Origin: WLMZ01 sp963732585
Lineage (GTDB): Bacteria > Actinomycetota > Acidimicrobiia > Acidimicrobiales > Ilumatobacteraceae
Direction: 5' to 3'
Length of the DNA stretch: 64,000 nucleotides
Assembly (NCBI GenBank): GCA_963732585.1
Contig: CAVSZY010000007.1
Coordinates: 1 to 64,000 of the forward strand
This document shows positions 25,271 to 34,394 of the stretch, one piece after another; within the stretch, counting starts at the first letter, position 1, and each line of letters opens with the position of its first letter. The position numbers and the translations under genes were made by a program. The notes below the pieces were generated by a model. That model was not told where the DNA came from and did no database searches. It saw only the letters and a list, made by a program, of their open reading frames with translations.

Positions 25271-26999
25271 ATGGCTGATCCGCTGCACACCATCTCCGCC
25301 CTGCTCGCCCCCGCCTTTGCGGCGATTGGTGGCCCTGTCGCCGACCCGGTGGTGCGCCCGAGCGATCGTGCCGATGCCCAGGCCAATGGCTCGCTGGCGA
25401 TCGCCAAGCAGCTCGGCAAAAACCCTCGCGAGGTGGCGCAAGCTGTCATCGATCAGCTCGGCGAGTCGCTTGCCGACGTCTGCGAGACCATCGAGATCGC
25501 CGGCCCAGGGTTCCTCAACCTCGTCTTCGGTAACCGCTTCTTGGCCACAGAGCTTGCTTCGATCTCCGCTGACGAACGCCTCGGCGTCGCCGCAGTGGGC
25601 ACTCTGCGGCGCATCGTTGTCGACTACTCGGCGCCTAACGTCGCCAAAGAGATGCACGTCGGCCACCTGCGCTCCACCGTCATCGGCGACGCGTTGGTGC
25701 GCATGCTCGAATTCCTCGGCCATACCGTCATCCGTGAGAATCACATCGGCGATTGGGGTCGGCCTTTCGGCATGCTCATCGAGCACCTGATCGACATCGG
25801 TGAAGAAGCTGCCGCCGCCGAAAACCAGCGTGACCTCGACACCTTTTACAAGGCGGCTAACGCCAAGTTCGGCGCCGACGAGGATTTTGCCGAGCGGGCA
25901 CGTGCCCGCGTTGTGTTGCTGCAGGCCTACGACCCGGAGACGATTGCCCTTTGGGAGCGGTTGGTGGCGATGTCCACCGAGTATTTCAACCGCGTCTATT
26001 CGATGCTCGGGGTGCTGCTGACCAACGACGATCTCGCCGGCGAAGCCCGCTATCAACCGCTGATGGACGACGTCTACGGCCGTCTCGAGGCCTCCGGATT
26101 GCTGGAAGACAGCGACGATGCCAAAGTCGTCTTTGCGCCGGGTTTCACCAACCGGGAGAACGAACCGCTGCCGCTGATCGTGCGCTCGCGGTCCGGCGCG
26201 TACATGTACGCCACCAGCGATCTGGCCTGCGTTGTCGATCGCGTCGAGCGGCTGAACCTCGACCTGCTGGTCTACGTTGTCGGCGCACCGCAAGCCCAAC
26301 ACCTGCAGATGGTCTTCGAGGTATGCCGCATGGCCGGTTTCTTGCAGCCGCCGAACGAGGCGGTACACGTCAGTTTTGGCAACGTGCTCGGTGCCGACAA
26401 GAAGATGCTGCGCAGCCGTTCCGGCGATTCCGTCAAGTTGATCGAACTGCTCGATGAAGGCGTCGAACGCGCTGGCGCAGTGGTCGCTGAAAAGAACCCG
26501 GCGCTCAGCGACGCCGAGCGTGCCGCCGTCGCTCAGATGATCGCCATCGGTGCCGTCAAGTACGCCGACCTGTCCACAGACCGGGTCCGCGACTACGTCT
26601 TCGATTGGGATCGAATGCTGGCCTTCGACGGCAACACCGCGCCCTACCTGCAGTACGCGCACGCCCGTATCTGCAGCATCTTTCGTCGGTCGGCGATCGA
26701 TCGGGCTTCCGTTCGAGCGACCGATACCGACGATCGACGCAGCCCAAGAACGCGCCCTCGCCCTGCGCCTGTTGGCCTTCGATACCGCCCTCGCCGACAC
26801 CATCGAGCGCTACAGCCCGCACAAGTTGTGCACCTATCTGTTCGACCTGGCCCAGGATTTCACCGCCTTCTACGAGCATTGTCCGGTGCTCAAAGCCGAC
26901 GATGAAGCCATCCGCGACAGCCGTCTGGCGATGTGCGACCTGACCGCACGGGTACTGGCCAAAGGTCTCGATCTGCTCGGCATTGTCGCCCCGGAGCAG
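25271..26999 (+). CDS. argS: arginyl-tRNA synthetase, one frameshift
   Basis: A class I synthetase. The Arg-tRNA N-domain is at residues 1-110. The HIGH-type motif is APNVAKEMHVGHLRST, IGDWGRPFGMLIEHL follows, and KKMLRSRSGDSVKL replaces the KMSKS loop. A one-base shift near 26700-26720 moves from frame 2 to frame 3, which continues TIDAAQERALALRLLAFDTA, LAQDFTAFYEHCPVL and ends LDLLGIVAPEQM, the normal ArgS C-terminus. No stop codon follows in that frame: it runs straight into lysA. The charged tRNA-Arg(CCG) gene lies just upstream on the other strand. Confidence 0.88.
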
Positions 27000-28277
27000 A
27001 TGTCGAGCGCGCTGGCGCTCGGCCTGTTGCCCGACACCGCGGCCGTCGCCGCCGACGGTTCGTTGTCTATCGGCGGCTGTTCCGTCGCCGAGTTGGCCGC
27101 AACCTATGGCACGCCGCTGTTCGTCTACGACGAGGCTCATCTGCGCAACCGCTGCCGGGCCGCGGTCGAGGCCTTCGGCTTCCAGCAGGCGGTGTACGCC
27201 ACGAAGGCGTTCCTGTGCAAAGCGATGGCCCGCCTGGCCTACGAGGAGGGAATGCTGCTCGACGTCGCCACCGGCGGTGAACTGCATGTCGCCCTCGCCG
27301 CGGGAGTTCCTGCCGATGCGTGCACATTGCACGGCAACAACAAGAGCCTTGACGAGTTGCGCATGGCGTTGCGCGCCGGCGTGCGCCAGGTTGTTGTCGA
27401 CAGCTTCGACGAGATGGATCGCCTCGATGCGCTCGCTAGCGAAGCTCTGGCGACACCCAAGGTGGTGTTGCGCATCACCCCCGGGGTTCATGCCCACACG
27501 CACGAGTTCATCGCCACAGGGCAAGACGACTCCAAGTTTGGGTTCAACCTCGGCAACGGCGACGCCCACCGCGCCGTCGATCGGGCTCGCCGATCGCCGT
27601 CGATGGATTTGGTCGGCGTCCATTGCCACATTGGCTCCAACGTCTTCGCCGCCTCGAACTTCGCCAAGGCCGCCGAAGTGATGGCCAACTTCGCGGCGCC
27701 GCTCGATCTTCCCGAGTTGATCCTCGGCGGTGGCCTCGGCGTGGCCTACACAGAAGGCGAGGAGGCCCCGACCATCGCCCAATGGGGCAACGTGTTGCTC
27801 GATGCCTGCCAAAGCCTCGGCGTGCGCTCCAAGGTCAGCGTCGAACCGGGCCGTTCGATCGTCGGCGCGGCGGCGATCACGGTGTACACCGTGGGCACGA
27901 TCAAGCAGATCCCTGGCGTGCGCACCTACGTCGCCGTCGATGGCGGGATGAGCGACAACCCGCGCCCGGTGCTCTACGGCAGCGGGTATGAGGCCTTTGC
28001 GCCTCGATCGGTCACGGCCGAACGTGCCCAGAGCGTGCGGGTCGTCGGCAAACATTGTGAGAGCGGCGACGTGCTGATTTTCGATGGGCGAGTGCCTGAC
28101 GATCTCGCCGTTGGCGATCTGCTGGCCACGCCGGTCACCGGCGCCTACGGGCACAGCATGGGCAGCAATTACAACAAGGTCACCCGGCCGCCGGTGGTCT
28201 TTGCCAGCGGCGGCCAGGCTCGCCTGGTGGTCCGGCGTGAAACCTACGACGACTTGTTGGCCTGCGACCTCGGCTGA
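27000..28277 (+). CDS. lysA: diaminopimelate decarboxylase
   Basis: A 425-residue PLP enzyme making lysine from meso-diaminopimelate. The PLP Lys is in AVYATKAFLCK; VGVHCHIGSNVF, LILGGGLGVAY, VSVEPGRSIVG and the Cys of GKHCESGDVL are family motifs. ATG 27000 has GGAG four to five bases upstream. The argS reading frame enters without a stop, so the two are either fused or a stop was lost to a sequencing error. argS-lysA adjacency is common in actinobacteria. Confidence 0.92.
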   Translation: MSSALALGLLPDTAAVAADGSLSIGGCSVAELAATYGTPLFVYDEAHLRNRCRAAVEAFGFQQAVYATKAFLCKAMARLAYEEGMLLDVATGGELHVALAAGVPADACTLHGNNKSLDELRMALRAGVRQVVVDSFDEMDRLDALASEALATPKVVLRITPGVHAHTHEFIATGQDDSKFGFNLGNGDAHRAVDRARRSPSMDLVGVHCHIGSNVFAASNFAKAAEVMANFAAPLDLPELILGGGLGVAYTEGEEAPTIAQWGNVLLDACQSLGVRSKVSVEPGRSIVGAAAITVYTVGTIKQIPGVRTYVAVDGGMSDNPRPVLYGSGYEAFAPRSVTAERAQSVRVVGKHCESGDVLIFDGRVPDDLAVGDLLATPVTGAYGHSMGSNYNKVTRPPVVFASGGQARLVVRRETYDDLLACDLG

Positions 28278-28483
28278 GACGCCAGGATCACCAGCAGAAC
28301 CACTGCTGCGGCGATCGGCCCGTGTAAGCCACAAGCTGATCGATCAAGGGTGCGTCGGTGTCAACCTCGCTCTACCGGTGGTGAGGCGCGCCGCCCGAAG
28401 CGACGACAACTTGGCGCGTTCGGATGTATCGGCTCGCCAAGTGCGCGATCATTGCCTGACCACACTCGGGTTGGGAGGCTCTG

Positions 28484-29878
28484 ATGGATGGAACCAGGGA
28501 TATCGGCATCGCGCTGTCCGGCGGGGGGCATCGGGCAACGGCGTTCAGCTTGGGAGCGCTGCTCGCCGTCGTCGACGCGCGGCTGAACGAACAGACCGTT
28601 TCCGTCAGCTCCGTGTCTGGCGGATCGATCGCCAACGCCGTGGTGATGAACGGGATCGACTACGGCACGATCGAGAGCGCCGGGTTTGAAGCACACATTC
28701 GCCCGGCGCTGCGTGTCGTTGCCGACCGCGGCTTGCTGCTCGGCGGCGCCCCGGCCACCACGGGTTATCTGCGGCTGCTGATCGCCTGTGGCGCCGTCGG
28801 TGTGCTCGGCATCCTCGCCGCCTTCGTCGTTGCCTTGCTCGACTTCTCGCTGATCGCGCTGATCGTGCTAGCGGTGGCCATCGTTGCCTTGTTCCTGTTC
28901 TGGAAGCTGCTGCGGCAACGTTCGGCGAAGACCGAGAGGGCGATCGATGATGAGGTGCTCGGGGGACGCAAGGTAACCCTCGGCGACGTGCAGCGCGCTG
29001 GTTCGAGCGTGCACCATGTGATCTGCACCACCGAACTGCAGTCCGGCGAGCCGTTCTATTTCACCAACCGATGCGTGTACAACTACCGCTTTCGCGGTGC
29101 CACGACGCCCAACACCGTCCCGCTGGCCCTCGCCGCGCAGGCTTCGGCCTGCGTGCCGGGGGCCTTCAACCCAAGGGTTGTGCCCCTCGCTCAGCTTGGC
29201 TTGGCGACGATCACCGGCGCAGGCAACAAGCAACTGACCAGCGTCGTGCTCGACGACGGCGGCGTCTACGACAACATGGCCGATGAGTGGGAATATGGCT
29301 ACGACAACCGCTCCCAGAGCTGGGACGGGCTCGCCGCGGTCCAGCCGGCCAAGGCCGCCTACCTCGTGGTCGTCAACGGTTCGGGTGGCTGGAACACGCC
29401 GCGAGTCGTGCCCCCCGGCGGGTTTGCCAACGAGTTGCAGGGGCTGCTGCGGGCCCAGGGTGTGCAATATGACGTCTCCACGGCGCATCGGCGTCGGGCG
29501 TTATTTGCCAAGTTCGTTGGCGAGGGCTCCGATGTCGACGGCATCTTTGCCCAGATCACCGATAGTCCGTACCGCATCCCTGACGAGTTCGCCCCCGGCG
29601 GAAAGTACGCCGAGATACCGGCGAACGCGGCGATCAGCGCCAGGGCCTCGGCGGCGATCGCCTTTCTCGACGCCCAGGGCTACAGCCGCGAGCAGTGGAG
29701 CCAGCAGGTGTCGCGCACCAACGGCGTGGGCACGACGCTGGAGAAGGTCGGCCAGAGCGCCGCGGCCGAACTGGTCGAACACGGCTACGTGCTGACGATG
29801 GTCTTGATGCACGTCCTCGACGACCGCTGCCCGCTGCGCGCCGTCAACCGGCAGCGCTTTGCCGATCTGTGCCGCTGA
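28484..29878 (+). CDS. patatin-like phospholipase with membrane insert
   Basis: A 464-residue protein. The oxyanion motif is IALSGGGHRATAFSLG (residues 8-23), the nucleophile elbow SVSSVSGGSIAN, and the catalytic Asp DDGGVYDN (around 260). Between them two hydrophobic helices (LLIACGAVGVLGILAAFVVA and LIALIVLAVAIVALFLF) anchor the enzyme in the membrane, an unusual insertion. GGGAGG lies just before the ATG. The 206-base gap upstream holds nothing else I recognise. It is probably a lipid acyl hydrolase; such enzymes occur both in housekeeping and in abortive-infection systems. Confidence 0.83.
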   Translation: MDGTRDIGIALSGGGHRATAFSLGALLAVVDARLNEQTVSVSSVSGGSIANAVVMNGIDYGTIESAGFEAHIRPALRVVADRGLLLGGAPATTGYLRLLIACGAVGVLGILAAFVVALLDFSLIALIVLAVAIVALFLFWKLLRQRSAKTERAIDDEVLGGRKVTLGDVQRAGSSVHHVICTTELQSGEPFYFTNRCVYNYRFRGATTPNTVPLALAAQASACVPGAFNPRVVPLAQLGLATITGAGNKQLTSVVLDDGGVYDNMADEWEYGYDNRSQSWDGLAAVQPAKAAYLVVVNGSGGWNTPRVVPPGGFANELQGLLRAQGVQYDVSTAHRRRALFAKFVGEGSDVDGIFAQITDSPYRIPDEFAPGGKYAEIPANAAISARASAAIAFLDAQGYSREQWSQQVSRTNGVGTTLEKVGQSAAAELVEHGYVLTMVLMHVLDDRCPLRAVNRQRFADLCR

Positions 29879-30896
29879 GAGGTGCGCCGCTGAGATCTTC
29901 CCAGCCCTCAGCCACCAGTTCGATGCTGCGAATGCGGGCCTCGACGTCGAAGGCCACGGAGGTAATCATCAGCTCGTTGGCGCCGGTCTGGGTGGCGAGC
30001 GAGCGTAGCCCGGTGATCACCGTGTGCTGGTCGCCGACGATCCGACTGGTCGGCAACGCGGCGGCGCGGTCGAGATCGGGGTGGGCTTGGGCATCGATGG
30101 GCGACGGGAGTCGGATGAACCGTCCGCTGCGCCGCCCGAGGGCAGTGATCCGCCCGGGAGCGGCATGCCAGTCGGCGTCGGCTTGCGTGTCGGCGGCCAA
30201 GACGTTGGCGGTGACGATCAGATATGGCTCGGCCAAGATCGCCGATGGTTCGAAGGCCTGCAGGTAGATTTCGGCGGCTTGCATCGTGCCGCCGGTATCG
30301 AAATGATGGGCGAAGGCAAAGGGCAGGCCGAGGTAGCCGGCCAACTGCGCGCTGTAGCCACTGGAGCCGAGCAGAAAGATCGCCGGATACGACGTTGCCG
30401 CCGGTGTCGCCCGGAAACGCTCCCACATGCCCCGGTCGATTCGGCGATCGCCAAGTAGTCCCATCAAAGCCAGCAGGTCGTCGGGAAAGCTGTCGACCGT
30501 TTCCATTGGGGCACCGCGGCGGATGACCGCGGCCGTTTCCTGTTCGGTCCCCGGTGCCCGTCCGATGCCGACATCGATGCGCCCCGGATGCAACGCCTCC
30601 AACATGGCGAACTGCTCGGCGACGATCAACGGGGCGTGATTGGGCAGCATCACCCCACCGGAGCCGACTTTGATCTGCGTGGTCTTGGCCGCCAGGTGAG
30701 CGATCAGCACGCTCGGCGAGGTGCAGGCCACCGTGGCCATGTTGTGGTGCTCGGCAACCCAGAAGCGCTGGTACCCGAGGCGATCGGCGGCAATCGCCAA
30801 CGCCTCGGTGGTCTGCAACGCTTCGGCGCTGGTCTGCCCGTCATTGAGCACGGTCAGGTCGAGTACGGAGAGCGCATTCAATCGTTGTCCTGCCAT
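29844..30896 (-). CDS. LLM-class flavin-dependent oxidoreductase
   Basis: A 350-residue bacterial-luciferase-like protein (MsnO8-type): LNALSVLDLTVLNDG, GYQRFWVAEHHNM, KVGSGGVMLPNHAPLIVAEQF, GIGRAPGT and the end TGANELMITS. It uses reduced FMN to oxidise an unknown substrate. ATG 30896 is set by a -10 box seven bases upstream; the frame is open to 31193. Its 3' end overlaps the convergent patatin gene by 35 bases. Confidence 0.85.
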   Translation of the reverse strand: MAGQRLNALSVLDLTVLNDGQTSAEALQTTEALAIAADRLGYQRFWVAEHHNMATVACTSPSVLIAHLAAKTTQIKVGSGGVMLPNHAPLIVAEQFAMLEALHPGRIDVGIGRAPGTEQETAAVIRRGAPMETVDSFPDDLLALMGLLGDRRIDRGMWERFRATPAATSYPAIFLLGSSGYSAQLAGYLGLPFAFAHHFDTGGTMQAAEIYLQAFEPSAILAEPYLIVTANVLAADTQADADWHAAPGRITALGRRSGRFIRLPSPIDAQAHPDLDRAAALPTSRIVGDQHTVITGLRSLATQTGANELMITSVAFDVEARIRSIELVAEGWEDLSGAPLSGTDRQSAAG

Positions 30897-30903
30897 ACCA
30901 GCC

Positions 30904-30909
30904 AGGGTA
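30904..30909 (-). promoter_or_regulatory. -10 box TACCCT, leaderless start
   Basis: On the minus strand TACCCT plus seven bases precedes the ATG at 30896. Confidence 0.55.
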
Positions 30910-30932
30910 GAGGTCGATCCGGCCCACGGCGT

Positions 30933-30938
30933 TAGCGT
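30933..30938 (+). promoter_or_regulatory. -10 box TAGCGT, leaderless start
   Basis: TAGCGT plus seven bases precedes the ATG at 30946. It faces away from the monooxygenase promoter 23 bases to the left. Confidence 0.55.
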
Positions 30939-30945
30939 TGTGACG

Positions 30946-31959
30946 ATGTCGGATCGCCGCGGCCACTTGCTCCACGCCAAGCTCACCGCGCTGGTCAAAG
31001 AACACCTCGGTGGGGCGCTGCCGGCCACGGCCAGCGAACAAAGTTCCTTCGGACGCGGCGCGGCGCTGACACACGACAACACGGCGTGGGTGTTACTCGA
31101 CGAACAACCCGAACGTGGGCTCGGCGGTGCCTTGGCATGGGCGTTGCGGCAACCCGAGGTCGAACATCTGGCGGTGATCGCCGACAGTGCCACGGGGCTG
31201 CTGGCCCGCCGAGCGGCCTTGTTCGACTACCCGATCTCCGTTTGGGCGCCGGTGGAACGCACGCTGCTGGCGGCGATCGCCGAGCCTTATGCCGACAACG
31301 TGGCGCTCCCCGACCATCACGAGGTGTGGTGGTCGCAGATCGTCGCCGCCGGCGCCGATCCGGTCGTCGAACATGGCGTGTTGTGCGGAGAGGTACGCGG
31401 CCTTGAGGTCTGTCGCGTCGTCGACGACCCGTCGAGCGGGCAGACCCGGCTCGAAGTCGGCGTCGGCGCCCACGATCGTGACGCCTATCTGACGATGCAT
31501 GCGGGGCGTTCGATCGAGGAATCGTTGGCCCACGTCATCGCCGCCGTTGCCGAGCAGCGCCAGGTTGGTCAGCCATTGCATCCCCTTAACCGTTTCGCCA
31601 AGGAGCGGTTCCTGCGCTGGCAACTGCTCGATGATCCCGGCCTGATCGGTGCCGCCAGCTTGCAACCAGCGCCCCCGCCGGTGCCGCGTCTCAACGTCAA
31701 GGACCCGGTGCCCTGCGTCGCCCTTGGCCACGCTGTCGACGGTGCTGCGCTCGTCGTCGTCTGCTCGAGTGGGGTCGACCTCGACCTGGTACCTACCGCC
31801 GTCGATGCCCGCGGGCAGCTCGATCCGGCGGCGCGCCTGGTGATCGTCGCCCCGCAGCGCGACGTACTGGCTGTCACCGAGGCGCTGCTGGCCCGCGCCG
31901 CCGGGGCCAATCACGCCATCATTCGCTGGGCGCAGAGCGGACCCGCGCTCTGCCCGTAG
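30946..31959 (+). CDS. conserved-looking protein of unknown function
   Basis: A 337-residue soluble protein that I do not recognise. It has alternating alpha/beta character: EHLAVIADSATGLLARRAAL and FDYPISVWAP look like a Rossmann-type strand-helix pair, and RLVIVAPQRDVLAVTEALL a second one near the C-terminus. There is no signal peptide or membrane segment. A central segment RFAKERFLRWQLLDDPGLIG is basic. The start follows a leaderless promoter. It ends 12 bases before prfA, so the two may be cotranscribed. Confidence 0.6.
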   Translation: MSDRRGHLLHAKLTALVKEHLGGALPATASEQSSFGRGAALTHDNTAWVLLDEQPERGLGGALAWALRQPEVEHLAVIADSATGLLARRAALFDYPISVWAPVERTLLAAIAEPYADNVALPDHHEVWWSQIVAAGADPVVEHGVLCGEVRGLEVCRVVDDPSSGQTRLEVGVGAHDRDAYLTMHAGRSIEESLAHVIAAVAEQRQVGQPLHPLNRFAKERFLRWQLLDDPGLIGAASLQPAPPPVPRLNVKDPVPCVALGHAVDGAALVVVCSSGVDLDLVPTAVDARGQLDPAARLVIVAPQRDVLAVTEALLARAAGANHAIIRWAQSGPALCP

Positions 31960-31971
31960 CCTGCACAAGCT

Positions 31972-33045
31972 GTGATTGATCGACTTTGCCGCTATCGAAG
32001 ACGAGTTTCTGACCGTCGAGGCGGAGCTTTCCGACTCTGCCGTGCTCTCCGACGCCAAAGCCCTGCGCCACAAGTCCAAGCGCTACAAGGACCTCACGTC
32101 CGATCGTCGAGTGTATCCGCAACTGCGCGCCGCCAGCGAAGACTCGGCGGTCGCCGAAGAGTTGCTCGCCACCGCCAACGCGGGACGAGCGCGAGATGCT
32201 GCAGCGACGAACTCGATTCGTCTCGGGCGCGACATCGACGGCGCTGCAGGAAGAACTGCGGGTGATGTTGCTTGCCCAGCGATCCCAACGACGGCAAGGC
32301 GGTGATCGTCGAGATTCGCGGTGCAGAAGGTGGCGAGGAAGCCAACCTCTTCGCCCGCGATCTCTACGAGATGTATCAGGGTTATGCCACCCAGCAGGGC
32401 TGGTCGACGCGAGACGCTGAACACCGATGTCAGCGACCTCGGCGGGCTCAACCAGGTCACCTTCATGGTCAAGGGCGATACCGCGTGGGGTCATTTGAAG
32501 TTCGAGGGTGGTACCCACCGTGTGCAGCGCGTGCCGGTCACCGAGAGCCAAGGGCGCATCCACACCTCGTCGGCGACCGTGCTGATCCTCGCCGAGGCCG
32601 AAGAGGTCGACGTCGAGATCGACGACAAGGACCTGCAGATCGACGTCTATCGGGCCGCGGTCCCGGCGGCCAAGGGGTCAACACCACCGACTCGGCGGTG
32701 CGCATCACCCACCGCCCAACCGGGATCGTGGTCGCCATGCAAGACGAACGCAGCCAGTTGCAGAACCGGGCGCGGGCGATGACCGTGCTGCGGGCCCGCA
32801 TCTTGCAAGCGGCGCAGCAAGAGGCCGACGCAGAGGCCTCCGCCGAGCGCAAGTCACAGGTCGGCACAGGCGGTCGCGGCGAGAAGATCCGCACCTACAA
32901 CTTCAAAGAGAACCGGCTCACCGATCATCGCATCGGCTTCACGATCTACCGCTTGCAGGAAGTGTTGGCCGGCAATCTCAACGAAGTGGTCGAGGCGCTG
33001 GCTGCCGACGAACGAGCCCGTCAGCTGGCCACCGGCGTCGAGTGA
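31972..33045 (+). CDS. prfA: peptide chain release factor 1, several frameshifts
   Basis: This is class I release factor RF1, which reads UAA/UAG stops. The pieces in order are: FAAIEDEFLTVEAELSDSAV (frame 2), TSTALQEELRVMLL (frame 3), IVEIRGAEGGEEANLFARDL (frame 1), LNQVTFMVKGDTAWGHLKFE with GGTHRVQRVPVTESQGRIHT (frame 2), and GPGGQGVNTTDSAVRITH with FKENRLTDHRIGFT (frame 1). The catalytic GGQ is present. At least four single-base shifts fall within 1.1 kb. The gene is essential, so these are almost certainly errors. The start is GTG 31972 or TTG 31976. Confidence 0.88.
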
Positions 33046-33075
33046 TGACCGTCGAGTGATGACCGTCGAGTGATG
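33037..33075 (+). repeat. 14-bp tandem repeat across the prfA/prmC junction
   Basis: GTCGAGTGATGACC is present at 33037-33050 and 33051-33064, with a partial third copy at 33065-33075. Each unit contains TGATG, an overlapping stop-start. The prfA stop is in the first unit. Confidence 0.85.
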
Positions 33076-33077
33076 TG

Positions 33078-33949
33078 ATGGACGACGGCACGACCACCTG
33101 GCGTCAGTTGTGGAGCCAGCCAGCGAACAGCTTGGCGATCGGACCCACGCTCGCTGGATGTGCGAGATCGCCAGCGGCTGCGATGCCGAGGAGTTCCTCG
33201 CCGAACTCGACTGCCGGCGGCGCAGCGCATGGTCGGCCACCTCGATGCGATGTTGCAACGCAGAGCCGACGGTGTGCCGCTGCAGTATGTGCTTGGGCAG
33301 CTGGTCGTTTCGCACGCTCGATCTGATGGTCGACCAGCGGGTGTTGATTCCCCGGCCGGAAACCGAATGGGTCTGTCAGGCGGCTCTCGATGTGCTCAAG
33401 CCGCTTGCCGGCGCGCCGTCGTTGCGCCGCGATCTGGTCGCTGTCGACCTCGGCACCGGGAGCGGGGCGATTGGGCTGTCGCTGGCCACCGAGCTGCCCA
33501 GAGGGTCGATCGAGGTGTGGCTCAGCGACATCTCCGCCGATGCCCTCGACGTCGCTCGCGCCAACCTGGCCGGGTGCGGCATCGCAGGGTCGCGGGTGCA
33601 TCTCGCTCAGGGTTCGTGGTTCCAGGCGCTGCCCGAAGCGCTGCGTGGCACGATCGATCTGGCGATCGCCAACCCGCCCTATGTCGCCGACGACTCGCCG
33701 GAGATCGAAACCCAGGTCAAGGACTTCGAGCCGCACACCGCGCTGTTTGGCGGAAGCGATGGTTTGCGCGACGTCCGCGTGATCATCGGCGAGGCCAAGG
33801 GGTGGTTGCGCCCCGGAGGTTGGCTCGTGATCGAATTTGGTAGCGATCACGGCGCGACGGTCGAGCAGCTATGCCATCAGGCAGGATTCCAACAGGTGGC
33901 GATTCACCAGGACCTCGCCGGGCTCGATCGCTTTGTCATCGCCCAGTAG
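33078..33949 (+). CDS. prmC: release factor glutamine methyltransferase, several frameshifts
   Basis: PrmC methylates the Gln of the GGQ motif of release factors, and it follows prfA as in most bacteria. Frame 3 gives MDDGTTTWRQLWSQ, frame 2 DRTHARWMCEIASGCDAEEF, frame 1 AAQRMVGHLDAMLQRRADG with VPLQYVLGQ. Frame 2 then gives VDQRVLIPRPETEWV, VDLGTGSGAIGLSLA (SAM motif I) and LAIANPPYVADD (NPPY motif). At least three single-base shifts in the N-terminal third are likely errors. The start ATG was chosen from the helical PrmC N-domain. Confidence 0.87.
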
Positions 33950-33973
33950 AGCCAGCTGCGTCCGGCGAGGTGT

Positions 33974-34376
33974 TCAGCCGAAGCGGGCGGCGAGTTGGGC
34001 GAGCAGATTCGACTCGTGGACGTCGATCTCGCTATCGGCGCCAGCGACGGCATGAGCCGCAGAGAACAACGAGGCCCGCAACACGGTGCTGGTGATCCGC
34101 CCGTCGATCGAATCGAGCAATTCGTCGATTTCATCGGCCGAGATCGCGGCACGGACTTTGCCCATCGCCGGTCCGAGGTATTGATCGAAGGAGAAGGTGT
34201 CGTTGTCCCACCCGGACTCCTCGCTGACCCGGCGAATCTCGTCCATCTCCTCGGCGCTGAAGTGGTGATCGACGATCATCATCAACAGCAACAGTTCGAC
34301 GGCCGCCTCGTGCTCACGGTCTTCGGTCGCATGGACAGAGACATTTGCGTAGAGGTCCGAGAGGCGCGCTGTTCAT
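33974..34376 (-). CDS. TerB-like helical protein, probable frameshift near the start
   Basis: The open frame (from 34291) encodes an all-helical acidic protein with MDEIRRVSEESGWDNDTF, DEIDELLDSIDGRI and LFSAAHAVAGADSEIDVHES, the pattern of the TerB/DjlA-N domain family. The helix AAVELLLLMMIVDHHFSAEE and upstream residues (VHATEDREHE) continue in the same frame past 34291. One base earlier, an ATG at 34376 has GAGAGG upstream, so the true protein is about 130 residues with one indel near 34358. It is probably the last gene of the operon starting at 38968. Confidence 0.6.
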
Positions 34377-34394
34377 CACCTCTCAAGGTAGTTC

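Noticed and set aside
25190..26803. 537-residue minus-strand frame opposite argS
   Set aside because: Shadow frame; also covers no promoter or ribosome site.
26556..28334. 592-residue minus-strand frame opposite argS/lysA
   Set aside because: Antisense shadow of high-GC codons; lysA motifs on the plus strand are decisive.
31972..33949. Programmed frameshifting in prfA/prmC
   Set aside because: Unlike the single RF2 site known in prfB, there are many shifts in both directions without slippery sites or stop-codon logic, as in the other broken genes here.
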